Positions 17,992-27,191 of a stretch of 64,000 nucleotides of DNA are shown piece after piece. How positions within the stretch are numbered: position 1 is the first letter of the stretch; every line of letters starts with the position of its first letter. This DNA is from Deltaproteobacteria bacterium (GTDB taxonomy: Bacteria; Desulfobacterota; Desulfobacteria; Desulfobacterales; UBA5852): assembly GCA_020444045.1 (NCBI GenBank), contig JAHLLS010000021.1, forward strand, positions 39,626 to 103,625, read 5' to 3'. Both the position numbers and the translations under genes were made by a program. The notes under the pieces are model-generated. The model saw only the letters and a list, made by a program, of their open reading frames with translations. It did no database searches and was not told the origin of the DNA.

Positions 17992-19659
17992 CTACCCCGT
18001 CGTCGCAGTGGCGCCTGCCGACTGGAAGACGGCGTCAACAATGTGCCGGGCCTCGTTCTGAATCCGCCGGAGATAGTCCTGCCCCTGGAAACTCTCCGCG
18101 TATATCTTATAGATGTCTTCCGTTCCGGGTGGTCGCGCCGCAAACCAGCCATTGGCTGTCACAACCTTGAGTCCCCCAATGGCGGCGCCGTTGCCCGGAG
18201 CCCGGGTGAGCTTTTCGATGATGGCCTCACCGGCCAGCTCATCGGCGGCAACCTGATCCGGCGTCATTGCGGCCAGACAGTCCTTTTGCTCGGCCGTGGC
18301 CGGGGCATCCAGCCGCTCGTAATACGGTGTCCCAAAGGTGCGGGTCAGCTCGTGAAAGCGCTCGCCCGGATCTGTTTCGGTCACCGCAATGATCTCGGCG
18401 GCCAGAAGGTTCATGATCAAACCGTCCTTGTCGGTCGTCCAGACGCTGCCGTCCCGGCGCAGAAAACTGGCCCCGGCACTCTCTTCGCCACCGAAGACAC
18501 AGCTGCCGTCCTGCAGCCCGTCGACAAACCATTTAAAGCCGACCGGCACCTCCCACAGCGACCGTTTGAGTTGGTTGACCAGCCGATCGATCATCCCGCT
18601 GCTCACCAGCGTCTTGCCAATACGGCCGTCCGCTGGCCAGCGGGGGCGATGGCCAATGAGATAATGAATGGCAACGGCCAGATAATGATTGGGGTTCATA
18701 AGCCCCGCCACCGGTGTAACGATGCCGTGGCGGTCCACATCCGGATCATTGCCAAACGCGACATCAAAACGGGACTTCAGGTCGATCAGCCGCGCCATGG
18801 CATAGGGTGAAGAACAGTCCATGCGGATACGGCCGTCCTTGTCCACCGTCATGAAGCGGAAATCGCTTTCGACCGCATCATTGACCACCTCCAGCGTCAC
18901 GCCGTAGCGCTCGGCGATCACGGACCAGTAGTCCACCGCAGCCCCGCCCATGGGGTCGACGCCGATCCGGACACCGGCGTCCCGGATAGCCGCCAGATCC
19001 ACGACGTTTTCAAGATCGTCGACGTAAGCCCCCAGGAGGTCGGCTTCCCGGACCGTTCCCCGGCGGCGCAACCGGCCACCGGCCATGCGTTTCACGCCAC
19101 GGTTGTTTTGCGTGAGAAGTTGATTGGCCCGTTTTTCGATCCACTGGGTAACGGAACTGTCCGCCGGTCCGCCATGGGGCGAATTGTATTTGAGACCGCC
19201 GTCTTCCGGCGGATTGTGGGAAGGGGTAATCACAATGCCGTCGGCCAAGCCTGCACGTCGCCCCCGATTGTGCGTCAGGATCGCATGCGAAATAACCGGG
19301 GTCGGCGTGTAGGGACTGCGTCCGCAGATAACCGTCGTTGCCCCGTTGCCGGCCAGAACCTCCAGGGCCGACTCGAAACTGGGCATTGAGAGGGCATGCG
19401 TATCCCGCCCTAAAAAGAGGGGGCCTGTCAGCCCCTCGCCCTGTCGGTAATCACAGACGGCCTGTGTAATGGCCAGGACGTGCGCCTCGTTGAAGCTGCC
19501 CTTCAAGGACGATCCCCGATGACCGGAGGTGCCGAAACCCACCCGTTGCGATGCAATCGACGGATCGGGGCATTCGCTGTAGTATCGGCTGATCAGGGTT
19601 GTCACATCGACCAGAAGATCACGGGGGGCTGGTTGGCCCGCCAAGGCATGAATGGCCAT
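17992..19659 (-). CDS. pgm: phosphoglucomutase (alpha-D-glucose phosphate-specific)
   Basis: 555 aa; interconverts glucose-1-P and glucose-6-P. FGTSGHRGSS carries the phosphoserine at about residue 49, DPMGGA and FGNDPDVDRHG the metal-binding loop (DPDVDR), GEESAG the sugar-binding loop, and the C-terminal RPPGTEDIYKIYAESF matches the phosphate-binding domain. Closest in layout to E. coli Pgm. SD AAGGAA before the ATG. It links glycogen/envelope sugar supply to glycolysis, relevant to the CBM48 and PFK genes about 30 kb away. Confidence 0.95.
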   Translation of the reverse strand: MAIHALAGQPAPRDLLVDVTTLISRYYSECPDPSIASQRVGFGTSGHRGSSLKGSFNEAHVLAITQAVCDYRQGEGLTGPLFLGRDTHALSMPSFESALEVLAGNGATTVICGRSPYTPTPVISHAILTHNRGRRAGLADGIVITPSHNPPEDGGLKYNSPHGGPADSSVTQWIEKRANQLLTQNNRGVKRMAGGRLRRRGTVREADLLGAYVDDLENVVDLAAIRDAGVRIGVDPMGGAAVDYWSVIAERYGVTLEVVNDAVESDFRFMTVDKDGRIRMDCSSPYAMARLIDLKSRFDVAFGNDPDVDRHGIVTPVAGLMNPNHYLAVAIHYLIGHRPRWPADGRIGKTLVSSGMIDRLVNQLKRSLWEVPVGFKWFVDGLQDGSCVFGGEESAGASFLRRDGSVWTTDKDGLIMNLLAAEIIAVTETDPGERFHELTRTFGTPYYERLDAPATAEQKDCLAAMTPDQVAADELAGEAIIEKLTRAPGNGAAIGGLKVVTANGWFAARPPGTEDIYKIYAESFQGQDYLRRIQNEARHIVDAVFQSAGATATTG

Positions 19660-19747
19660 AACGATTTACAATTCCTTTTTTTCAATTGAGGGCCGTCGTT
19701 GCATCAGCGCCCGGAGAAGGTCACTGGCTTTGACGGACACCGGGAGA

Positions 19748-20218
19748 CTATCCACCGTCCGTCTGCGGAAAAGCCGTGTTGGCGTAGAGATACTCCATTT
19801 TCTCTTTGTGCTTCAGTTCCTCGTTGGCGATTTTATACAGCATGTCGTGAACGGCATCCCCCGCATCGTAGAGCATGGCCAGTTCACTGTAAAATTTGTA
19901 GGCCCGGAATTCCCGATGGGAGGCCACCAGAAAGATGTCCGCCCGGCTCATATCCTCTTCGACTTCGGGCTCATCGAGGTGCTCGGCAATTTTGTAATAC
20001 ACCACATCCGACAATCGCATGGCCTCGGGTCCGGCACCGTCGGCACGAAATTTCTCCAAATACGCTTTATGCTTCTTTTCCTCCTCGCCGATCCAGGTAA
20101 GGGCTTCGCGGGCCGCCCCATCCGTTACCCTTCCGGCAAGGTCCGTGTAGAACCGAAAGGCCTCCTCTTCCCTCGAAATGGCAATGTTGATGTACTCCAG
20201 CAGTTTTTCATCAAGCAT
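19748..20218 (-). CDS. ferritin-like / rubrerythrin-like di-iron protein
   Basis: 156 aa four-helix ferritin-like protein. Di-iron ligands fit the pattern REEEAFRFY, EEEKKH, then HREFRAYKFY and NEELKH (two E-x2-H pairs). It lacks the C-terminal rubredoxin domain of true rubrerythrin. Relatives are small peroxide- or iron-handling proteins common in anaerobes. It is 88 bases downstream of nothing on its strand except the small gene at 20516-20686, with which it could share a transcript. Confidence 0.85.
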   Translation of the reverse strand: MLDEKLLEYINIAISREEEAFRFYTDLAGRVTDGAAREALTWIGEEEKKHKAYLEKFRADGAGPEAMRLSDVVYYKIAEHLDEPEVEEDMSRADIFLVASHREFRAYKFYSELAMLYDAGDAVHDMLYKIANEELKHKEKMEYLYANTAFPQTDGG

Positions 20219-20515
20219 GACGGCATATCCTTCCTGCGGTTATTGCGTCCATTGGGTGTTGGCCGGCAGGGTCTTTCCGGTACCGCACCGAAAGAATGGC
20301 CAGGCCGGGCATCGCGAAAAAACAGCCATTGGGGACATCCAGTGAAAGCGCCTGTAGAACTCATCTTAATCACCCCGCCGCTTTTTGGCAACCGTTCCGA
20401 ACGCCGACTTGCCCCTACGCGCCATGATCCGCCGGATCAAAATGGTGACATGCTGTTTTGCGCGTAAAGACCCGTATCCGGGTGCGGCCGCAGTCGCTAT
20501 GGATAAAGAATCCCG

Positions 20516-20686
20516 TCAGGCATAGTGCGCCTCGTTGTAAAAGGTGCTGGCTTCCTCCACGGAGTCGAATATCAACCAGTCTTTCCAGATGACCCGCCCG
20601 CCGCGCTGGCGGGTGATTTCAACCGTGGTGCTGCCGTGGTATTCAAACGCTTCCTGGTAATCCGGGTAAAGGGTCGGTCGCTCCAT
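20516..20686 (-). CDS. 56-aa small protein, divergent from WYL regulator
   Basis: A 56-residue frame starting MERPTLYPDYQEAFEYHG and ending YNEAHYA. The ATG at 20686 has a near-perfect ribosome binding site (AAGGAGGAACC), which is the main reason to believe it. The sequence is compact with several Trp/Tyr/Phe residues and no membrane segment; no family recognised. It is transcribed away from the WYL regulator at 20866, with two inverted repeats in the gap, so it is the prime candidate target of that regulator. Confidence 0.72.
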   Translation of the reverse strand: MERPTLYPDYQEAFEYHGSTTVEITRQRGGRVIWKDWLIFDSVEEASTFYNEAHYA

Positions 20687-20737
20687 GGTTCCTCCTTATG
20701 ATTGAAATTATTAACAGATTCCCATATTAAATGGTGT

Positions 20738-20793
20738 GGTATCTGTCGTTGATACCTTTCGTACCATGGCGGTGTGACAGATCCGGTCACACC
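20738..20793. promoter_or_regulatory. two inverted repeats between divergent genes (candidate operators)
   Basis: GGTATC-N7-GATACC at 20738-20756 and GGTGTGAC-N7-GTCACACC at 20771-20793 are perfect inverted repeats with the same 7-base spacer, their centres about 35 bases apart. They lie in the gap between the 56-aa protein gene and the WYL regulator. The layout suits a dimeric DNA-binding protein that acts on both promoters. The second repeat is followed on the plus strand by a T-run after about 6 bases, so a terminator is a weaker alternative. Confidence 0.55.
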
Positions 20794-20865
20794 CTTCGAT
20801 TTTTTTTTTAGGATTTCCGGCAAACCGCTGAAAATTTGCTGCGACCATCAACACGGGAGGCGCCG

Positions 20866-21864
20866 ATGGCGAGGGGGGATCAACTGGCCCGCCAATGGAC
20901 GATCATTCAGAACCTGCTGTCATCCCGGACAGGTAAATTGGTGTCCGAATTAGCCGCAACGTTGGGCTGCCACCGCCGCACGGTCTACCGCGACCTGGAA
21001 GCACTGCAGTCGGCCGGCTTCCCGCTCTACAGCGACCAGGAAGACGGCCGTTCACGCTGGTATCTGATCGAAAGCGCCCGCCAGGCGGTCCCGATTCCCT
21101 TCAGCATAACGGAGTTGATGGCGCTCTACTTCAGCCGCGACTGGTTGCGCATGCTGGAAAACACTGTATTCCACGAGTCCTTGGAATCTCTCTTCCAAAA
21201 AGTTCAAGCCACCTTGCCTCCCGAAACCAACCGGTACCTGGAAACCTTCCGCCGCACGGTCAAGGTGGGTGCCCAGCCCCATAAACAATACGGCGCTTTC
21301 CGGGAAACGCTGGATCGCATCAACCAGGCGATCATCCAGCAAACCATGCTTCGCATGGCGTATTACACCATGAGCCGCAAACGCCTGAGCCGCCGCAACA
21401 TCGCCCCCTACCGGCTATGGTTTTTCGACGGAACGTTCTACCTGATCGCCTATTGTTATCTCCGGAAGGCTGTCCGGGTGTTCGCCGTCGACCGCATTCG
21501 CTCGCTGGAGGTGTTGGAGGAAACCTTCCGTCTGCCGGACGAAAAGGTTGTGGATGGCTTCATGGAAACCAGTTTCGGTGTCTTCCGCGGGGAAAACGTG
21601 CACGTGAAAATTCGCTTCGCCCCCAAAGTGGCCGGCTATATCGCCGAAAAAACCTGGCATGCCACCCAGAAACTGACGCCGCAGAAAAACGGCGCCCTGC
21701 TTTTTGAGGCTGACGTGGCCGGAACCGAAGAAATCAAGCATTGGGTAATGCAGTGGGGTGCCCATGCCGAAGTACTGTCACCGGAGACACTGCGCCGGGA
21801 AATACAATCGGAGGCGACGGCCATGGTAAACTGCTATAGCGATGGCGATCCTGCCGGCAATTGA
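20866..21864 (+). CDS. WYL-domain transcriptional regulator
   Basis: 332 aa. N-terminal helix-turn-helix (about residues 5-60, LLSSRTGKLVSELAATLGCHRRTVYRDLEAL), then a WYL domain (about 140-235, with NIAPYRLWFFDGTFYLIAYC and VFAVDRIRSLEVL) and a WCX C-terminal extension. WYL domains are ligand- or nucleic-acid-sensing modules; several regulate DNA-damage or defence genes. ATG 20866 is chosen because CGGGAGGC lies just before it; a TTG at 20836 is possible. It is divergent to the 56-aa gene; no defence genes are adjacent. Confidence 0.9.
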   Translation: MARGDQLARQWTIIQNLLSSRTGKLVSELAATLGCHRRTVYRDLEALQSAGFPLYSDQEDGRSRWYLIESARQAVPIPFSITELMALYFSRDWLRMLENTVFHESLESLFQKVQATLPPETNRYLETFRRTVKVGAQPHKQYGAFRETLDRINQAIIQQTMLRMAYYTMSRKRLSRRNIAPYRLWFFDGTFYLIAYCYLRKAVRVFAVDRIRSLEVLEETFRLPDEKVVDGFMETSFGVFRGENVHVKIRFAPKVAGYIAEKTWHATQKLTPQKNGALLFEADVAGTEEIKHWVMQWGAHAEVLSPETLRREIQSEATAMVNCYSDGDPAGN

Positions 21865-21883
21865 TCGAAGTGCTATCCACCGG

Positions 21884-22447
21884 TTAGGGCGTCGGCGGAC
21901 GTATGGCGACCAGGGATGCTTTGCGGGCCGGAGCATCCTTGTGGCGGCTGGCCCCCTCACCGTAGGCGATGGTTTGCAAGGTTGGAAAGGCGTGGCGTAA
22001 TTCGCCGTCTTTCAGAAGGTGATGCCGGCCGAACTTTCGACCGGGACGTTTCTGCTTATCCTGCAGGTAGGTTTCGAAAATCAAAACCCCGCCGGGCGCA
22101 AGACCTTCCTGAATGGCGGGAAAGAGGCGCCGCATCAGAAACCGGGTATTGACGATCAATTGGTAGCGGCGAGGATGAATCCGAAAGGCGTCCATATCCT
22201 GGCAGATGCGGTTGATCGCAGGCGAACGGCAGACGAAACGCTGCAGGCCTTCCTCGGAAATATCCACCGCATCGACGTCAAATCCCCGGGCGGCAAGAAA
22301 ACAGGCATTGCGCCCGTTGCCGCAGGCCAGATCCAGGGTACGGCCGACCGGGGCATGATGGTAAAAGGCCTGCACGATCCGCGAGGCCGCCGTCGGAAAT
22401 TGGGCCTCCCGGTACTTGCGGTTCCATTTGTCACGATCAGACGTCAT
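21884..22447 (-). CDS. class I SAM-dependent methyltransferase
   Basis: 187 aa Rossmann-fold methyltransferase. Motif I is TLDLACGNGRNACFLA (about residues 36-51), with VDAVDISEEGL as motif II. Size and start (DKWNRKYRE) resemble TehB/UbiE-like small methyltransferases related to tellurite-resistance and thiol methylation proteins; substrate cannot be told. It overlaps the upstream NUDIX gene by 11 bases. Confidence 0.85.
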   Translation of the reverse strand: MTSDRDKWNRKYREAQFPTAASRIVQAFYHHAPVGRTLDLACGNGRNACFLAARGFDVDAVDISEEGLQRFVCRSPAINRICQDMDAFRIHPRRYQLIVNTRFLMRRLFPAIQEGLAPGGVLIFETYLQDKQKRPGRKFGRHHLLKDGELRHAFPTLQTIAYGEGASRHKDAPARKASLVAIRPPTP

Positions 22448-22946
22448 GGCGGTCGGCGCAACCGAAATGATAGCGACCTGACAATAACTGCCGGGTGGGG
22501 AGACTCACGTCAAGGCCGGCCATCTCAGCCTCGGCAACCCAGCGCGCCTCCAAGGCATCGTCACCGGAGCTTAGGGCGCCGCCTTGATAGGTCGCATCCA
22601 GGTCGACAATGACATAATGATAGCGAATCCGGCCTGTGTCGTCGCGCTCGACCACATCGAACACATAGGCCGGTTCACCGGCGGCAATGCGGATACCGGT
22701 TTCCTCCAGGATTTCCCGCTCGGCCGCCTGGGTCAGGGATTCCCCCAGAAGCACACTCCCTCCGGGGATCGCCCATTGACCGCGTGCCGGTGCCTTCCCC
22801 CGCCGCACCAGCAGGATGCGATTGTCCTTGAAAACGACGGCGCCGACAGCCACACGCGGTTTCGACGGATACCCCGCCGAAGCGTTCTGATCTATATCGG
22901 ATTTCCGCTGCACCCCTTCCCGCCTCCCGGAACCGTTTTCCAACAA
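22437..22946 (-). CDS. NUDIX hydrolase
   Basis: 169 aa. The Nudix box is complete: G-SVLLG-E-SLTQAAE-RE-IL-EE-T-G-I at about residues 63-85. The WAIPGGSV context and the pyrophosphohydrolase fold resemble ADP-ribose pyrophosphatase / MutT-like sanitisers. The first 28 residues before RVAVGAVVF are variable, so the start may be a little further in. Coupled to the methyltransferase by overlap. Confidence 0.88.
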   Translation of the reverse strand: MLENGSGRREGVQRKSDIDQNASAGYPSKPRVAVGAVVFKDNRILLVRRGKAPARGQWAIPGGSVLLGESLTQAAEREILEETGIRIAAGEPAYVFDVVERDDTGRIRYHYVIVDLDATYQGGALSSGDDALEARWVAEAEMAGLDVSLPTRQLLSGRYHFGCADRHDV

Positions 22947-22995
22947 CCCGCCATATCTGGTGGCCGGCGACCTTCAGCGGCCGCCGCTTGGACAA

Positions 22996-23481
22996 TCAAC
23001 TCCCCACATCGGCCGGATCGATCTTGGCGTTGTCGGACGGCGCATTGGCCCGCCGTTTCCGAGGTTGTCTGAGAAAATGATACGCCACGGCAATCGATGC
23101 GATAAGGGTGGCAATGCCGATGACGGACAACCCCTCGTAATCTTTCACATCCATTATGATCACCTTGCGGGTAATGGCGATCAGGGCGACTTCCAGGACG
23201 ATTTCCGAATGCACGACCTTCTGGGCCAGATAGGCCTTGATGGTTTCCAAAAGCTCGACACCGATCAGGATCAGCAGAAAAAAGCCGAATATGTCGAGCA
23301 AATCATCGATTTCCAGCCAGAAAAGCGGCGGCGTAAGAATATCGGCAACAATGAGATAGGCCAGTTCGACGGTCGAAATCAGGACCACCACAATCATCAT
23401 GAAAATCAACGAAACGATGATCCCATGTTCGAATTTTTGTATCAAACGGGTTACCATCAAGAAGTGCTCCTTGTCTTTCAC
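22996..23481 (-). CDS. PsiE-like (phosphate-starvation-inducible E family) membrane protein
   Basis: 161 aa with four predicted membrane helices, starting at about residues 20, 55, 90 and 125. The pattern of FEHGIIVSLIFMMIVVVLISTVELAYL, FGFFLLILIGVELLETIKAYL and ALIAITRKVIIMD is typical of the PsiE family (PF06146). Function is unknown in any organism. It is 18 bases downstream of the tandem UspA gene on the same strand and likely co-transcribed. Confidence 0.85.
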   Translation of the reverse strand: MKDKEHFLMVTRLIQKFEHGIIVSLIFMMIVVVLISTVELAYLIVADILTPPLFWLEIDDLLDIFGFFLLILIGVELLETIKAYLAQKVVHSEIVLEVALIAITRKVIIMDVKDYEGLSVIGIATLIASIAVAYHFLRQPRKRRANAPSDNAKIDPADVGS

Positions 23482-23499
23482 TGTCAGGACGAGGTTATG

Positions 23500-24432
23500 T
23501 CAGGGCACCACCCAGAGAGCCATGCCGTCGGCCTTCTGGAGGAGGCTTCGCGATACACTGCCGGTAAACATGCTTTTGCTCCTTCCGCGTCGGCCCATGA
23601 CCACCGTCCCATAGGTATGGTCTGAGGCATAATTCTGAATCGATCGCGCAACGGACAGCTTCCCGTCGAGGGTGTCCACCTTCAGGCGGTCTTTTTCCAT
23701 ACCGTTCTTTTCCAATAGGGCCAGGGCCTGTTGATAAAAATTCTCCATGCAGTGCCGGTCGTCGTTCAGCAGAACCGTTTCGGCGTCCTGGGTTGTTGCC
23801 GCTTCCATCTCGATCTCGCAGTAGTCCTGAAATCGCGGGCGAATATGAAGGACATGGATGGCGTGCGTCGAATGGCCGGAGAGCATGAACGCCATATGGT
23901 CCAGAGCGCGCAGCGCAGATTGGCTGCCATCGGCGGCCAATAGAATTTTATCCGAAGATACCGTTCCATCCACTACCCATATGGGGATCAGCTCGGAGTG
24001 TTCGACAAGGTTGGCGGTGACACTGCCCATAAGCCATTTCTGCAGAGAGGATGCCCCCCGGCGGGCAACCAGAATGGCATCATAATGCTTCGCCGTGCCC
24101 AGCGCAATAATATCATCCGCCACCCCGGTGCTCATGGGCATGGTAAGAATCTCGATCCGGCTTTCGTCCACACCCTGACGGGCCATCCGCCGGGCAGCCG
24201 CATCCAAAACTTCCCGGGCCTTGGAATCGTTTTTGGCCATCATTTTTTCCAGTGTCCGCCTTGCACTCTCTTTCCGCCGCGCCTCATCCGTCAGGTACTG
24301 CGACAGGGCCGGTTGAACATGCAGCAGGACAAACCGCGACGGGGTAATAGTTGCGGCCATGCGCGCGGCATAGTGAACCGCCTCCATGGACTGGGGTGAA
24401 TGGTCAATAGCGACAAGTATCTTTTTTTCCAT
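23500..24432 (-). CDS. tandem-domain universal stress protein
   Basis: 310 aa, two UspA domains (about 1-150 and 155-310). The nucleotide-binding signature G-x2-G-x9-G-S/T is altered in both halves: the first reads ARRG-N9-GS (first Gly replaced by Ala), the second GRRG-N7-GS (two residues shorter). ATP binding is thus uncertain. It lies downstream of the Mrp antiporter operon and upstream of psiE-like; a 120-base gap separates it from mrpG. Confidence 0.9.
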   Translation of the reverse strand: MEKKILVAIDHSPQSMEAVHYAARMAATITPSRFVLLHVQPALSQYLTDEARRKESARRTLEKMMAKNDSKAREVLDAAARRMARQGVDESRIEILTMPMSTGVADDIIALGTAKHYDAILVARRGASSLQKWLMGSVTANLVEHSELIPIWVVDGTVSSDKILLAADGSQSALRALDHMAFMLSGHSTHAIHVLHIRPRFQDYCEIEMEAATTQDAETVLLNDDRHCMENFYQQALALLEKNGMEKDRLKVDTLDGKLSVARSIQNYASDHTYGTVVMGRRGRSKSMFTGSVSRSLLQKADGMALWVVP

Positions 24433-24552
24433 GGCATGTCCTCGCTTTCATTAGTTGCCAACCGTACCCTGAAGAAAGGGGCTATCCTATTGCCAAACAA
24501 CCATTGATTGCCGTGTAATCGTAAAACGGGGTCCATTCGCGAGCCAGCTGGT

Positions 24553-24903
24553 CTAAGGCTGGTTCCGCTTCACTTTCTTTTCCATATCGTCGTGAAGGTG
24601 GTCCGTCCAGGTCCGGGAAGACAACTGCATTCCCGAACGATAAGCAGCCCGACCGATGAGATGGGCCCCCACGGGGGCCGTCATATAGAGAAATACGAGC
24701 CCCAGCAACGCCCGCAGCAGAATGCCGGCATCGGCAAAGAAAACCGCTACGGCGGCCATGATCATGCCGGCGCCCAATGTTCCCGCCTTGGTGGCCGCAT
24801 GCATGCGCGTCAGGGTGTCCGGCAGGCGAATAAGGCCAACGGCTGCCACCAGGCAGAACAGGCAACCCGTCAGAATAAAAATCGCCACGATCCATTCACC
24901 CAT
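24553..24903 (-). CDS. mrpG: Mrp cation/proton antiporter subunit G
   Basis: 116 aa with three membrane helices (MGEWIVAIFILTGCLFCLVAAVGLIRLP at the N-terminus). LIRLPDTLTRMHAATKAGTLG is the MnhG/MrpG signature. The open frame extends upstream across mrpF, but the ATG at 24903, overlapping the mrpF stop, is the genuine start. Last gene of the operon. The C-terminal tail after residue 95 is charged and cytoplasmic. Confidence 0.93.
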   Translation of the reverse strand: MGEWIVAIFILTGCLFCLVAAVGLIRLPDTLTRMHAATKAGTLGAGMIMAAVAVFFADAGILLRALLGLVFLYMTAPVGAHLIGRAAYRSGMQLSSRTWTDHLHDDMEKKVKRNQP

Positions 24904-25228
24904 GGGGGTCACCCTTCCGCTCCGATGCGTCATCATGGTCTCGATTGGTGTTCGATCGCTCCAGATAGCGGGCAAAGGCCACGGTTCCCAGAAAAGCCAC
25001 GAGGGCATAGGCGATCGCGACATCCAGAAACACGGACTCCCCCGTAAAAATGGAAAGCAGGGCGACCAGGGCGACCACAAGCACCGACATCAAATCAAGG
25101 CCGATGATGCGATCGGCGTTCTCGGGACCGCGGATGAGCCGGTAAACCACCAGGGCCATACTCGATGTCAGAATGAACAGGCCGATGCCGGCAGCGCTTT
25201 GGACCACTGTGGATTCCGCGATCGTCAT
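24896..25228 (-). CDS. mrpF: Mrp cation/proton antiporter subunit F
   Basis: 110 aa, three membrane helices. RLIRGPENADRIIGLDLMSVLVVALVALLSI is the family hallmark. It overlaps mrpE by 4 bases and mrpG by 8 bases, so all are translated as a coupled set. The hydrophilic C-terminal tail is Asp/Glu/Arg-rich. Confidence 0.93.
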   Translation of the reverse strand: MTIAESTVVQSAAGIGLFILTSSMALVVYRLIRGPENADRIIGLDLMSVLVVALVALLSIFTGESVFLDVAIAYALVAFLGTVAFARYLERSNTNRDHDDASERKGDPHG

Positions 25229-25698
25229 CGCAGCACCTCCAGTACCCGACGTTCCAGCCCATCTTTAAGCTCCCGGCGGACAGCATCCACATCATCCAGA
25301 AACATGACATGGACGTAAAGATAATGGCGATCGTCGGAAAGATCGATACTCAGCGTTCCGGGGGTCAACGATATCAGGTTGGCCACCGCCATGATTTCCA
25401 TGTCCGTGCGAGCATCCAGAGGAAGTCGAATGATCCCCGGACGGCTTATATGTGACGGCGTCACCACGTCCCAGAGCACCCGCAGATTCGAGACGAACAG
25501 GGCCTTGATAAAAAAAACGACCAGACCGATAAGGGTCGGAATCCGCTGGAAGTAGCGCTTGTCGCCATAGAGCGGACGCGTCAGCCACAGGGCGCCGTAT
25601 CCCACCACCAGGCCCGCGACAAGCGTTTGCAGGGTGAAGGACTCCAACGCAATCATGAACCCCACCGCCAGCAGCACGTTGATCAGGAACAGGTTCAT
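25225..25698 (-). CDS. mrpE: Mrp cation/proton antiporter subunit E
   Basis: 157 aa; two to three N-terminal membrane helices, then a soluble domain with VANLISLTPGTLSIDLSDDRHYLYVHV, the conserved MnhE core. The frame is open for a further 180 codons upstream, but that part is antisense-like sequence inside mrpD; ATG 25698 overlaps the mrpD stop and is correct. Confidence 0.93.
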   Translation of the reverse strand: MNLFLINVLLAVGFMIALESFTLQTLVAGLVVGYGALWLTRPLYGDKRYFQRIPTLIGLVVFFIKALFVSNLRVLWDVVTPSHISRPGIIRLPLDARTDMEIMAVANLISLTPGTLSIDLSDDRHYLYVHVMFLDDVDAVRRELKDGLERRVLEVLR

Positions 25699-27191
25699 GG
25701 ACGGCCTCCCCCCAGGACCGCCTCGACATAGACCTGGGGCGCCATCAGTTCCCGGGCGGCGGTGTCGGCCAAACGGTAAACGGGTTCGGCGCCGATACCT
25801 ATCACCAGGGTGATTAACGCCAGGACGCAGACCGGCGCCATTTTCCATCCGGAATAGGACACGGCGGCGTCTCCCGCACCGGAAGACGGAAGCGGTTTCC
25901 AGAAGGCCTCGATCCAAATTTTGACCATCGAATAGACGGTCATCAATCCCACCGCCACGGCAATGGCAGCCACGATATAGTGATCCACCTGGAGACTGGC
26001 TTGAATCAGGAGTAATTTGGCCCAGAAACCGGACAAGGGCGGAAAACCGGCCAGCGAGAACGCCGGGATGAAGAACAAAACCGCCACGACCGGATAGGCC
26101 TGATAGAGCCCGCCCATGCGGTTCAGGTCCATGGTTCCGTTGATATCGCGGCCCAATCCGCTCACCAGAAAAAGGTTGGCTTTGACGATCATGTGATGAA
26201 CCAGATAAAATACCGTGCCCGTCAGCGCCAGGGGCGTCCACAGCGCCAGGCCCAGCAGCATATAGCCCACCTGGCTGATGATATGAAAGGAAAGAATACG
26301 GCGGAAAGCGTTTTGGGCGGCGGCCCCCAGCACGCCGGTGACCATCGTCAGCCCCGCAATGACCAGCAGCACGCCATGGGTCGTGGCCATGTCGTGATGA
26401 AAGACAAGGCTGAAGGTGCGGATAAGCGCGTAAACACCGACTTTGGTCAGCATACCGGCAAAAAGCGCCGATACGGCAACCCCTGGTGTATGATAGGAGG
26501 CCGGAAGCCAGAAGAAGAGCGGAAACATGCCGGCCTTGATGCCGAAAGCCGCCATGAACAGAAACGCAATCGCCGTCAAAAGTCCCTGGGCCTCATGGGT
26601 CAGTATTTTCTGGTGCAAATGCGCCATATTAAGGGTGCCTGTCAGACCATAGAGCAGCGCCAGGCCCAGAAGGAACAGCAAGGTCGCCAACAGGTTGATG
26701 ACCACGTAAGGAACGGCGCCCCTGAACTGGGCACGTCGCTGGCCCGCCGTCATGAGGCCAAAAGAGGCCATGAGCATGACTTCAAACCAGACATAGAGGT
26801 TGAACAGGTCACCGGTTAAAAAGGCGCCGCTGAGGCCACCGAGCAGGACATGGAAAAGGGCATGAAAACTTTTAGCGCGCGAATGGGCCGTCAGCTCCCC
26901 CCGCGCATAAAACGCCGCCGCCGTGCCCAGAATGCCGGTGACCATCAGCATCAGGACGCTCAAATGATCGGCCACCAGCGAAATCCCATAGGGTGCCGGC
27001 CAGTTGCCCACCTGAAGCACCTGGATGCCATCCTCCGCTACAGCCGAAAACAAAACGATGCAGGCGGTCAGATGACCGATGACACCGGCCAGGGAAACGG
27101 CCTGCTGCAAGGCCGGTTTGCGCCACAACAGCAGGCTGGCGGCAGCTGTGCCAAAAGGCAACAGGATCGGATAGATGAGGAGACTGCTCAT
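25695..27191 (-). CDS. mrpD: Mrp cation/proton antiporter subunit D (NuoN/NuoM-like)
   Basis: 498 aa, about 14 membrane helices, proton-translocating subunit homologous to complex I antiporter-like subunits. KAGMFPLFFWLPASYHTPGVAVSALFAGMLTKVGVY carries the conserved Lys in the discontinuous helix, and the WFEVMLMASFGLM segment carries the conserved Glu. Overlaps mrpC by 4 bases. Confidence 0.94.
   Translation of the reverse strand: MSSLLIYPILLPFGTAAASLLLWRKPALQQAVSLAGVIGHLTACIVLFSAVAEDGIQVLQVGNWPAPYGISLVADHLSVLMLMVTGILGTAAAFYARGELTAHSRAKSFHALFHVLLGGLSGAFLTGDLFNLYVWFEVMLMASFGLMTAGQRRAQFRGAVPYVVINLLATLLFLLGLALLYGLTGTLNMAHLHQKILTHEAQGLLTAIAFLFMAAFGIKAGMFPLFFWLPASYHTPGVAVSALFAGMLTKVGVYALIRTFSLVFHHDMATTHGVLLVIAGLTMVTGVLGAAAQNAFRRILSFHIISQVGYMLLGLALWTPLALTGTVFYLVHHMIVKANLFLVSGLGRDINGTMDLNRMGGLYQAYPVVAVLFFIPAFSLAGFPPLSGFWAKLLLIQASLQVDHYIVAAIAVAVGLMTVYSMVKIWIEAFWKPLPSSGAGDAAVSYSGWKMAPVCVLALITLVIGIGAEPVYRLADTAARELMAPQVYVEAVLGGGRP

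Noticed and set aside
25225..26241. 338-residue frame covering mrpE and part of mrpD
   Set aside because: Only the last 157 residues (from ATG 25698) match MrpE; the rest is a frame-shifted shadow of mrpD.
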